NCBI GenBank assembly: GCA_023630585.1
Contig: CM042544.1
Span: 22,264,256 to 22,328,255 of the forward strand
Origin: Cranoglanis bouderius
Taxonomy: Eukaryota > Chordata > Actinopteri > Siluriformes > Cranoglanididae
Direction of reading: 5' to 3'
Length of the DNA stretch: 64,000 nucleotides
Every line of letters begins with the position of its first letter. Position 1 is the stretch's first letter. Positions 1-12,000 of this stretch are shown piece after piece. The position numbers and the translations under genes are program-made. The notes below the pieces were generated by a model. It saw nothing but the letters and a program-made list of their open reading frames with translations. It had not been told where the DNA came from and ran no database searches.

Positions 1-70
1 ATTAAACAAAGCATGAAATGAAATAAGTTTAAAAAAAAAATTTAAAACACTTTTGTTCGTAACTGTCGAG

Positions 71-106
71 GGGGCGGGGCTGTGGTGGGCTTGGTTGCTG
101 ATTGGC
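71..106. promoter_or_regulatory. GC box and inverted CCAAT box
   Basis: GGGGCGGGGC (71-80) is an Sp/KLF site, and GATTGGCTG (about 100-108) is an inverted CCAAT (NF-Y) box 20 nt further on. The spacing is typical of a vertebrate promoter. It could serve ULK4 or a divergent neighbour to the left (TRAK1 is the head-to-head neighbour in human). Confidence 0.35.
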
Positions 107-486
107 TGCACTAAAGGTGAACACGTACAAAGACAATTTTGCTAGATTTGGTAAGAACATCATTATCATTGCAGGTGAATTGGCGTTTAAAATATATAAC
201 TGACTTTAAACTGACCTAATTTAAGTTATATTTTATTTTATTTCTTTATTTTTAAGAATCTGCAATGATGGATGATCAGGTGACTGTTCCACATTGCAGC
301 CATTAGAGGCGGGGTTCAGAAAAATTAAAACCACCATAATAAATATTTAGTGACATTTCAGTATCATTTATCTAGTGTCACATTACGCATTATATTTCAT
401 TGTATTTAAACAGTAGTCCATGATAGAAATAGGTTCAGTGGCTTTATTGTTTATTAAACTGATACTACTACTACTACGACGACGAC

Positions 487-489
<3 letters not shown>

Positions 490-523
<34 letters not shown>
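490..523. repeat. (TTA)n microsatellite
   Basis: About eleven TTA units, just upstream of the putative ULK4 promoter. Confidence 0.9.
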
Positions 524-526
<3 letters not shown>

Positions 527-659
527 AAGATATTTCGACATTCTATAGTTAATCTATTCTTTACTGGCGCTTTACTCGTCTTTCCGCTCATGCAAAATGA
601 TCTGTTGTGACCGTTGAAAATAGTGTTTTTCGTTACTTGTTGTAAGCGCGTGCTCCGCG

Positions 660-672
660 GTAACCTAGCAAC
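660..672 (+). promoter_or_regulatory. RFX X-box
   Basis: GTAACCTAGCAAC fits the RFX consensus GTNRCC(N0-3)RGYAAC without a mismatch, with a one-base spacer. It lies 645 nt before the ULK4 ATG in a locally CpG-containing stretch (GCGCG, CCGCGG). RFX factors activate ciliary genes, and ULK4 is linked to motile cilia, so a promoter role is likely. This is inference. Confidence 0.6.
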
Positions 673-1316
673 GAAGGGAACGAACGTCTCAATAGTAGGG
701 GGTGCATGAACATTGCGAAAAAAACAAAACTAACATATCAAAAAGGTTTGCCGAATTTCTAAACATGTACGTTTCTAATATTACTCTTGTGAATAAGATT
801 AGCAGTCAAATATTAAAAACAACAGGGATTTTGAGAAGCTCTGTTACTACTACTGAAGTAGATAACCCAAATTTGAAAGTGAATTGGTCCATCTTTGTTT
901 CCGTTTGACAGCTGTTGCTGCTCGCGCGGTTTATTAAACGGCAGTTTTGGATTTGAATTACTCGGTTTGCTGCGTATTCTTATGGAAAAATGCAGAATAT
1001 TTTGGGGTTAACTGTTTTCTCCCGGTCCTGTTCATATTACGGACTTTAAAGGAGTTCTGTTATTGAAAGTAAAGTTCTGCTTGCAGTTGGCTAGCATTGT
1101 AAGCAGTCGTTAGCAAATCTAACTAGCTTGCTAACTTCAGGGGAGAAAGATGATAATGTCAGTGTAGTTATTTGCTCGCGCTTTTGTATATTTACCACAG
1201 TATGGGATCAAGTAGCTCGACAAATAGCTGATTAGGTAACGAGTGTTTTGCTATAAAAACATATATCAAACAAATTTTAAAAAAAAATCAAATAATCTCT
1301 GCAGTGGAAATCTCAG

Positions 1317-1454
1317 ATGGAAAACTTCATTTTGTATGAAGAGATTGGAAGAGGAAGCAGGTCGGTGGTTTACAAGGGCAGGAGGAAAGGGAGCATATAT
1401 TTTGTGGCAATTATCTGTAGCGAGAAGTCGAAGAGGCCCGAGTTGACAAACCAT
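1317..1454 (+). CDS. ulk4: ULK4 coding exon 1 (aa 1-46)
   Basis: Start codon and glycine-rich loop of the pseudokinase. The exon holds exactly 46 codons and ends in phase 0 before GTGAGT. The AG at 1303-1304 could be the acceptor of a two-exon 5' leader, which would leave 12 nt of untranslated sequence before the ATG. Ile33 sits where catalytic kinases have the VAIK lysine. Confidence 0.95.
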
Positions 1455-2607
1455 GTGAGTAAACTAGAAAATATTCTTGAAAATCACTCTGAATTAGACC
1501 AAAATATAAATATTAAGCTTTGGGCATTTCTTCCAATTTGGATTCATATGTACTGTCATTTATGGCATATACTAAATCCATTGCTTTCCCCCGGATCTTT
1601 GATTTTACATGTTTTAATGGTGCTATACAGATAGAAGTTGTTTTCACTGTATTAACAGGTACGACTTACGCATGACATGAAGCACGATAATGTGGTCTCT
1701 TTCTACGAGTGGTATGAGACTAGTAATCATCTCTGGCTGGTGGTGGAGTTATGCACAGGTAAAGGCTTTGAAACATTTATTTGATTTCCTCGGATATGGA
1801 TTACTCACAAATGATCAGCTTGATGTGCTTAATAGTCTGAACTGCTCCCTTGCATACACTGAGTTCAGCAAATGCTATTTTTGTTCTATGTCACCTGTAT
1901 GTTTTTAAAAATTATTTATTATTAATGTATAATTGTTGGTCTTTAAACAGATAAAACACTTAGTTTTGAAATCAGCCTACTGTATATTTCTGTAGGAGGA
2001 TCACTAGAGGCAGTTATTTCCCAAGATGAATGCTTGTCTGATGACGTTGTGCGAGAATTTGCTATGGACTTACTTAAAGGCCTCAAGTACATCCATGACT
2101 CTGGCATGGTGTTGTCTGACTTCAGCCCTGCTAAGGTGTGTCTCTATGCATCTGACACAATGTTGCATAAAGAGAATTGTATTCATGTCTGTATAAAATC
2201 AATTCAGAATATAGAAAGTCCAATGGCTGGTTTAAATGTTTTTAATGTGAGTGACTATAAGAATGAGTTTGATTACTCTGAATAAACAAGGGTGTTTGCC
2301 CGCAGATTTTACTGGATGGTCCAGGTACTCTGAAGTACTCGAATTTCTGTCTGGCCAAAGCACAAGGAGAGAACCTAGAGGAGTTTTTTGCTCTTGTGAT
2401 GTCAGAAGAGGGAGGAGACAACAAAGAGAGTGCTATGCCTCGAAAGAATATCAAGAACCGAACCCAAGGTTATCACTTAGCACCTAAACATGGAGTATGA
2501 TTTCTTTCTTGTTACTGTGCCAGGTCACACTTTTAACTCTTTGATGGGATATGTCAAGTAGATTCCTTTAAAATTCATTTTCATAATAAGTCATTCTTGT
2601 CTGGTGA

Positions 2608-2639
<32 letters not shown>

Positions 2640-5600
2640 AACCTGTTAAGAAAGAACTGTAGTAGCTTACACAATTTATTTAACAGTTTTCCCTCATAGT
2701 GTTTTGATCTGGCTTTCTTCAGGCTCTCCGCTGTACTGTGCTCCAGAGGTGCTGAGAGGAGAGAGCACAAGCATCTCCAGTGATCTGTGGGGATTGGGCT
2801 GCATCCTCTGTGAGATGTTTACAGGTCAAAACATTTTGAATGGATTCTTTCTGCTTTAATGTTTGAATGACTTCAGTGTGAATTGCATTAAGGAGTCATC
2901 ATACTGTAGTCATCATTTACAGTGAAAGTTTTCTTTCTGTATGATGTAAGAAGACTCTAGGAAGAAATAATCCCATTGAAATAATTCCTAATTGTTAAAA
3001 CAACATCCATCATCCATAGTACTGCCGAAAAACCGTTTCATTTCTTGTTCCATTCTTCATTCAGGAAAGCCACCGTTCTTCTCAGAGACATTTGGTGATT
3101 TGGTTGAGCTCATTTTACATGAAGATCCTCCACCTCTGGTGCAAAAAGGTATATAAGTAGCTGAGCTGTTGTCAAACTTATAGTAACGGCACTTTAAGAT
3201 TTGAATCGAAATCTCTAATGCACCAATGTGCTTGTTTTTCAAGGTGCCAGCTGTTTACAGTGTAGTCCTGAGTTCCAGAGCCTCGTATTGGGTCTGCTGC
3301 AGAAAGATCCTTTGAACAGGTTCATCTTGTATATACATTCGTAGCTTCACATACAGTGGGTATAGAAAAGAATCACCCCACTTTAAAATAATCACCTTTT
3401 GTTGCTTTTCAGCCTGAAATGAAGACGGACACAGTTTTTGTTTTATCCAGCTGTATTTACTCAGTGCAACTTATAACATCCAAGTGAAATATATAATACA
3501 TTTTTTGAAATTTTTTTGTATCCATCTCCTGACTTGTGCCTGTCCACAACTTTATTCCGGAGATCTTTTGACAGTGCCTTGCCACCCATAGTTGATTGTT
3601 TGCTTCAAGGTCTGAAATGCTCCAGGGAAAAGCTCTTTTCATGCTGAGCTAATCAAAATGACCCCAGTTGAACGTCAAATGTCTCTGTGTGCCAGTGAGA
3701 AGGTGATTAGCTATACCTGATTGAGTTTACAAGTCATTTTTAGGAGGGGGGGGGGGGGTGATCCTGTTTCCAACTCAGTGATTCTGTTTTTTATTATTAT
3801 TTTTTTTTTTCTGACATGTTGGTGTTATATCTTTCACTTGGATGTTATAAGTTGCACCGAGGAAATACAACTGGATAAAACAAAAACTGTGTCCATCTTC
3901 ATTTCAGGCTGAAAAAGCAATAAAATGTGATTATTTTAAAGGGGGGTGATTCTTTCCTGTACCCACTGTATAACACATTTACACTGCTGATGTGGATTTG
4001 TGTAGGTGCCCCTTTTTTTTCCTAGTGCCTATTTCCAGATAATATTCATTTTTGCTTATCAATGTCCCTTTGTGCCCTTGTATCTTACCACAAAGTATAA
4101 ATTGCATAGTGAACCAATCAATTTTAGTGCTCTGACTCTGATTAATAGAGCTTAGAACGACATTAAATGTGACCTATAGTAAAGTATGTGCTCTTTTCCA
4201 CACCAGTCTTAACATGTGTGAGCTTTAGAGGAGGACACTTAGCAATATTACTGTCCTATATTCTGTACAGGCTAAACTGGGAACAGTTGTTGCTGCACCC
4301 ATTTTGGAAGGGAGCATTTTCAGTGGATTTTTCCTCAAGGGGCGATGCAGATGAAAATACCTCACTTAGCCTCAGGTAATTGTCATTGCCGTCACAGTGT
4401 CTTAGAGTGCTTCACTGTGCTATTTACTCTCTTTTTCCTTTAGGGAAATTACTCCCTTTCTTGGTATTCCTAACCACATGTGTCTGTCTCTTATAAGCAT
4501 TAAAACACATCTTTTATGCTGTAGATGAAATGTTTTTTGTTTAAACCACCATGTAATTTTGTACATTTTACATTTCAGAAGTTTTTACATTGTCCATTCA
4601 TGAGAATGAAATAGAGCCTTTATGGGTCATTTCTCTTTGCATATCAAGATGCTCTTTCTTACACATGAAAAGAAGACTCCGGTGCAGAGTCAGTGTCTTT
4701 GCTGCCCCTACATTAAAAAAAAAAACAGATACTAAACCCTAACTTTTCTTGTCGCTGGAGTTGTAATCTCAAGCATACACCTTTTGTACCTCTAGTATGC
4801 ACACTATATGTTGTGATGGTCAGGTGTCAACAGACTTTGTATAGTATAGTGTATCTTTTACCTAGAAAGGTGCATGTAGGTTACCTTTAAAGCTGTACTC
4901 CAAAAGCTAACTGCAGGCTGTTTATACCGTCAATCATTTTAATGGTAAAATATACACATGTTATTCAGGTAAAACATACAGATTAACATGTGACAGCTGC
5001 ATATTAAAGGTACAAAAGATATATACTAGATGGTACCACCACAGTGGCAAGAAAAAGTGGTAGCTCAGTGGTTAAGACTGATTGGAAGGTTGTGAGTTCA
5101 AATCCCAGCACTGCTAAGCTTCCACTACTGGGCCGTTGAGCAACCCTCAACTGCTCAGTTGTATAACTGAGATAAATGTAAGTCGCTCTGGATAAGGGCG
5201 TCTGCCAAATGCCATAAATGTAAATGTAAAAAGTACAGTACAGTTTTTTTTTTTTCTGAGAATTTGCTCAAGGGCCAAACTGCGGCATTGGTCTCCAACT
5301 ACCTGCTTACTCCTGTCAAAACCCTGCCCATCCTGGAACTAATTCACACTCTTCTGGTCACATGTGCAGGGTTTTAACAATAGCCCTACTGTCTGAATGG
5401 AACCATAACCATGATTTCTCAAAGAAACTTTACACGCATGCATCTAGACATGGTAATTAAAAAAAAAAAAATAGTGAACCCAAAAAGACATCAGGACATC
5501 CTAGTATGCCAGCAAGGTGTAGTACAGAATGCCTCTTATACCTGTGGTCAATCAGTGAGGGGACAAATGGTCAGCAAAGTCTACATTTCATGCACAGTGC

Positions 5601-6052
5601 ATTTACAGTATATGCTGTCTCGAGTTCTACACAGTAGTCCTCTTTAATCCCCGTGAGCCCTGTAGTGTATGAGTACTACAGCTGCTGTTGGTGTGTTGGA
5701 AGATGTAATAAGTTTAGTATAAGAAGTAAGCAAAAACTTATACTGAAAAACTGTATCGAAAGATATTGTTGATCGTATAGGTAAGTTCCATATAGATTTT
5801 TATAGTTATTTTAGTTTCCATAGACCATGGCACTACTATAAATGATTTAAAATTTAATTTATTTATGATGTATACGTATATAAATAAGGCAGAGTGAGGA
5901 TATATTGCTATGAAATCAATGTACAGTAATGCTCTTCTAGATTTGTAGGTTGGGGCCAGATTTATTCAGCAGAGTAGGCCATAACACAGGTTATTGTTAC
6001 CTAGCAGCCTAACACAATAGAATTATGTTATTTCTATTAGTTCCTAATTCTG

Positions 6053-6084
<32 letters not shown>

Positions 6085-9000
6085 CTTTCAGTGTACAACT
6101 GGAGTCAGGTCTTTCTGAAACAGCAGCCGAGGCCCAGACATTGGCCACTGGTCCCAGTAATCCACTCCTCAGCAAGTCCTTCACATTAGGTAAATCAGCA
6201 GGCATGCATGACTGCATGCAAAATACTCAACTTCCATGATATATATGCTTGCATTGCAAGCATGTGCTTATGCACGTTCATGCTGTATGTATATGTATGC
6301 ATAGTGTAAGGAAAGATCCAGAGTATTTTATTTGTAATTGAACATTGTTTAAAATGGTAATGCACACAGAGTGCACAGTATGATCAGAGTACAGTGCTAT
6401 GTAAGATTGTCTGAATGCAGTTATATGTGTGCTGTCCTGAGAACATATCTGCTGTGTCACTTGTTTCTAAGGAGATTTCAAAATATTGCCTTGCTGTACA
6501 TGAATGCTTGCACGTATTCACACACTCATGGATTACACTGCAGATGTTGCAACAGAGGAGGAAGGAGATTATGTGATTTTGTATGAATGATGTATTATGG
6601 ACATTACAACATGATGAACACTGAAAATTCATCCCAATTCCAGATTAGTTAGGAATTAAGGCTGATGGTGGAGCATGAGCTCAAGTTAGTCATTATGGAA
6701 ATATTCAGTAGACTGTTTCCAAAGAAGTGGTGCTTGATTTGGAAGCAATGTAATATTGTAATTATTCAGAAAAATGAGCAAAAATTAATGTATAAAAAGA
6801 AATTCAATTGTTTGTTTGTTTTTCAAACACAATTTTTAACGAAAAACTGATTTCAAAATTATCGGCAGGTTTTGGGTTCAAATATCCTTGCAGAATTTAT
6901 TGGCAGAATTCATGATGCCATTAGTCTTCACAATATTCCTTAAGGGTGTTAATAATTTTGCCACATGTATTTTTGAGAGAGCATACTATTATTTGAAAAA
7001 GTATTTCTAATGAGAATGATTTTTTTTTTCAGAACAAAGATAAATAGTAACTTCTATTGTTTGAGTAGAAAAATTGATAGTAAAACTGTATTACTAATAA
7101 TACAGATAGTAATACTGTATTTATTTTCTATAATCATTTTTGCTCATTTTTATGAAGGGTACTAATAATTCTGGAGAGCAATGTGAAAGAGTTAATTTTT
7201 AAAAAGGTATTTATTTGTTTGTCTGTCTGCCTATGAATTATTTATTTCTATTTGCTTAGTTATGTTTTCATCTTTGTTGCTTTACATGAATATGGTTTTA
7301 TCTTTCATATTGTAGACAATGTGACTGAGTTTAGACCTAAATCTGTATTGGACACAGATGCCAAAGAGTCCATTTTCCTTCTCAGGTATGTCTGTTTATG
7401 CAGACTCATTTTATACTGAGGCTTATAATTATCAGAGTTTACTAGAATATCAATGCAAATACAGTGGGTATAGAAAAGAATCACCCCCCTTTAAAATAAT
7501 CACATTTTGTGATTTCATTTCAGCCTGAAATGAGGACGGACAGTTTTTGTTTCATCCAGCTGTATTTACTCAGTGCAACTTATAATATCCAAGTGAAAGA
7601 TATAACACCAACATGTCAGGGAAATAAATAAATAAATAAAACAGAATCACTGAGTTGGAAAAAGGATCAACCCCCTCCTAAAAATGACTTGTAAGCTCAA
7701 TAAGGTGTAGATAATCACCTTCTCAATGGCCCACAAAGCCATTTGACTTTCAACTGTGATCAGCTGTGGTCATTTTGATTAGCTCAGCATGAAAAGAGCT
7801 TTCCTGGAGCATTTTGTAGTGCAACTGAAGCAAAGAATCAACTATGGGTGGCAAGGCACTGTCAAAAGATCTCCGGGATAAAGTTGTGGACAGGCACAAG
7901 TCAGGAGATGGATACAAAAAAATTCAAAGGCTTTATCAATGCCTAGAAGCACAGTGAAGTCTATTGTTAAGAAGTGGAAGGTATTTGGTACAACACAGAC
8001 CCTCCCTGAATCCGGACGTCGCTCCAAACTGGATGAAAGAGCCAGGAGGAAACTGGTCAGAGAGGCTACCAAGAGGCCTACAGCAACTCTGAAGCAGTTG
8101 CAGGAATTTATGACAAAGAGTGGTCATTGTGTGCATGTGACAACAATATCTCAAATTCTCCACAAATGTGGCTTATATGGGAGGGTTGCAAGAAAAAAAA
8201 CACTCCTCAAGAAAGGCCACATGAATGTACCTTGAAGATTCTGAGGCCACATGGAAAAAGGTGTTATGGTCAGATGAGACTAAAATTGAATTAATTGGCC
8301 TCAACACCAAACGATATGTCTGGCGGAAATCCAATACAGCTCACCATCCAAATAACACCATTCGTACAGTAAAGCATGGAGGTGGTAATATCCTGTTATG
8401 GGGGTGTTTCTCTGCAGCAGGGACTGGAGCACTTGTCAGGATAGAAGGAAAATGGTTGGGGCAATATACCATCAAATTCTTGAGGAAAATCTGCTGCCCT
8501 CTGCCAGAAAGTTGTCAATGGGAAGAAGGTTTATCTTCCAACATGACAATGACCCAAAGCACACAGCAAAACTGACCACACAGTGATTGAAGGAGAATAG
8601 GGTGAATGTCCTTGCATGGCCTAGTCAGAGCCCAGACTTAAACCCCAATGAAAATCTGTGGAATGACTTGAAGACTGCAGTCCACAAACGGTCACCATCA
8701 AATTTAACTGAACTTGAGCAGTTCTGCAAAGAAGAGTGGGCAAGTATTGCAGTCCAGATGTGCAAAGTTAGTAGAGACATATCCCAACAAAAAACTGTGT
8801 CCGTCTTCATTTCAGGCTGAAAAGCAACAAAATGTGATCATTTTAAAGGGGGGGTGATTCTTTTCTATAACCACTGTAGAATCTTGTAATGTGCCTTCCT
8901 ACTGATTATTTTCCTAATGAATAGTTTTTTTTTCAGATTCATAGAATATTGATTAAACATGCTTTCACATTAAAAAAATTCTCATTTTTATTGTATGTGT

Positions 9001-12000
9001 TATGACAGTTCACGTCCAACTCCAAGAACAAGCAACGCTGCCAAAGAGATCGAGAACAGAGAAATCAAGACACAAGTGAGATATGAAACACACAACACTA
9101 AATTTGTTGTCTGTGTATTTAAAATTCTCTGTAACACCTGTTTAATTTCTGTTTATTGCTGGATATTTGTCTTATCATGGCACCACATCTCCATCTACTG
9201 GCTAATTAAGGAATGTGTATATACTCTATACAGTGTGTGTGTGCAAGGAAAACTACTAAATCTATACTCCAGAACAAGAGTTTGGAGTCACTAATATATC
9301 TGACTTCTGTTTTTTTCAGTACACAATATATAGTTCCCTGAATTTGGTGTGTTGTGTATCTCAGGATAGCAGTGCATTGGAAGATTTGCAGCATGATGCA
9401 GGCGCCTGCATTAAAGAGCTGTTATACACAGAATCAGATCTGACTGTGATTTCTATTATGGACAACCCAAAGGTGAGTACAAAGCTAAAAGCTGTGAGAG
9501 ACTTGAAAATCTCAACCATTAGAAAAGCAAAACTCCAGCTATTTGTCTTATTTTCTCAGATTCTGAAAAACGCTCCTGTCCGATTTGACTCCAAAACACT
9601 GTGTATATCAGCATATTCAGGTAAACTGTGCTGCTGTCATTTTTGCTGAACATGTAACATTTGCATTTGAGTTCCTGGTAAATCTTTATAGGCGACCCTA
9701 CAACTCCTTTTTTTAAAAGAACATTTCTATGCAGTCCAGCAGTGACATGCTAATGACTAACTGTCTGTCCTTTGTTCCCTCTTCCTCTGTGTTTGTAGTT
9801 GAGCGTTTGGCATGTATGAGCTCAGGAGAATGGTCTGCATTCCTGCAGCAGGTATGTGATGTTCTGGAGTCGGTGGAAAGGGCTGGATCTGGAGCTACAG
9901 CAACACCACGTGCAAAACTCAACCTACTCTGCTATCTGTGCTGCGTTTGTGGCCACAGAGACACAGCCACTCGCTTTATACATTCTCAGCTGGTAAGCAC
10001 TGCTTGGGTCCATATCACACACAATTTTATTTTTTTACCCAAAGTCTCTTATAAGTGAGACAGAATCCAGTCAGTGTCTAACTATTAAAACTATTAAAGT
10101 GCCATTGATGGAGATGTCAAACTAACATTCCTTCATCTGACCAGAAATAAGTATAAGGCAGTGGTAGGAAGAACAGCCACTAAACACAGCTGCAAGTAAA
10201 CACACAAGAGTGCAACAAGCTACAGTCATAAAGCTAACTATATTTTGATGCATAAAATATCAATACGCATGAATAATAATAGAATAATTAGTAACCATAA
10301 AGAACACAGGCAACTCAAATAACAATACTTGTATTTATTACAAGTGTAATAATGCATGAAATTCAATACAATGCTCTGGTATCACGATACAGTACATTTC
10401 TGATACAACAAAAATAAGCATTGCATGAATATGTGCTAGTGTTCATTTCGTTAATGAAAACGATGACGAAAAATGTTTGTTGAAGACCTTTTTTCCATGA
10501 CTAAGACGAGATGATGTTTGAGAACGTCATTAAACACTTAATTGTATAAACTATATCAACATGCAATATTGTTTACAAAAAAGACAAGATTAAAATGTAG
10601 CTAAAAAATAAAAACTTTTATTTTCACTGACAAAAAAGATGACACAAATTGTTATAGACTGTTTTTTTTTTTTTTTGTTTTGTTTTTTTTAAACTTACAA
10701 CCCAAATATCCTGTTTATTGGATGGCATGAGCAGCAGTTTCCTTTCCTGTGCTGTGTGCAGCATATCAGGACTAAGCAAGCACAGTGGGGAATAGCTTTC
10801 AGAATGTTCATTTTGGCTAGACTGACTGAAATGTTGCTCAATAATAATCTTATGGCTAAAATGTCTACAGTTTTCTGTGACTGAAATGGCAACAGTTTTC
10901 ATTGGCTAAAACTAGACTAAAGTGTTTTTTTTTGTTGTTTTTGTTTGGTTTTTTTGACTAAGATAAGACTACAATGCCCAGACTTTTAGTCAGGTTTTAG
11001 TTGACTAAAGAAACACTTGACTAAAGTGACTAAATATGATAAAAACTATCGAAGACTAAATTAAACAATAGCTGACAAAATTAACACTAATATGTGCCTT
11101 AGATTTCCATTTTTAATTGAATAAAACTAGAGATGACACCAGTCCGATACTTACGATTGGTATAAGGCAGATGCTAGCAAAAAAATGGTGGCTTTGATAT
11201 TGGAGAAAAAAAGAGCGAATTTGATCCAATCCTGTAACAAATGGAAAAGATTGGAATTGGATTAGGAAAGAAAAAATTTGGAACTGGAAAAGTTTAAATA
11301 TAAAGAGACATGATGATGGTATTTTTTGTTAGGATTGATTTTATACTTGTATTAATTGCATTTATCCCTAATAATTATCTTTAATAATTCTTCTTCTTCT
11401 TATTATTATTATTACAAAGCTGCGGTTTTGTCATGTTTTTAGCTATGTATGTTTTCCTGTGTTTTTTTAAGTGAAGTGCTTCAGAAAAAGAAATTAAATC
11501 CTAGTAGTTTTTAAAGAAGAAACTGGATGATGATGATGGATGATGATCAACACTGGCTGATACACGAGGTTTAATTATTGCAGAAGAAAAGTGGTATTGT
11601 GCCACCTCTAATTAAAACATTATAATGGTACAATCATAAAAACTTAATGACAGTGTTTGTGTGATCCATTCAGACTCTTAGCAGCATATAACCAAGCAAA
11701 AGCTGTACATTAAAATTGAACAAAATTAAACAAAGCTAGTTTTCATTGATGTGACTCTAAATGACATGAATTACTTACAGGGCTTTTCTTTTTCTGCTGT
11801 TAGCTTGTTGCGCTGCCTGTCAAAGTCGCTTAGCTCTCTGTTGCCCTAGATGTGTTTTTGAATCCTGCGTTCTCCACTACTGAATATGAACATTATGGTG
11901 ATTGAATCAGTGAGGAACAGCTGCCTGAATGTGGTAGTGTGTGCGTGTGTTCTATTAGCTGTATGTTTGCAGTTTTAATGCTGATATATTATACACATAT

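Larger units (their letters stand above)
107..1304 (+). other. ULK4 5' flank and probable untranslated leader
   Basis: Apart from the X-box and a (TTA)n tract, nothing codes here. A transcription start is expected between the X-box and the ATG, with a non-coding first exon spliced to the AG at 1303-1304. AG|GTAACG (donor GT at 1236-1237) is one possible donor. The short open frame at 702-908 has no family likeness. Confidence 0.4.

Noticed and set aside
702..908. 68-aa open frame upstream of ULK4
   Set aside because: No similarity to any family, in the 5' flank just after the X-box, and low-complexity composition; most likely untranslated leader or promoter.
2613..2639. Tandem repeats considered as a CRISPR array
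   Set aside because: Simple dinucleotide microsatellite in a vertebrate gene; no spacers or direct repeats of CRISPR size anywhere in the window.
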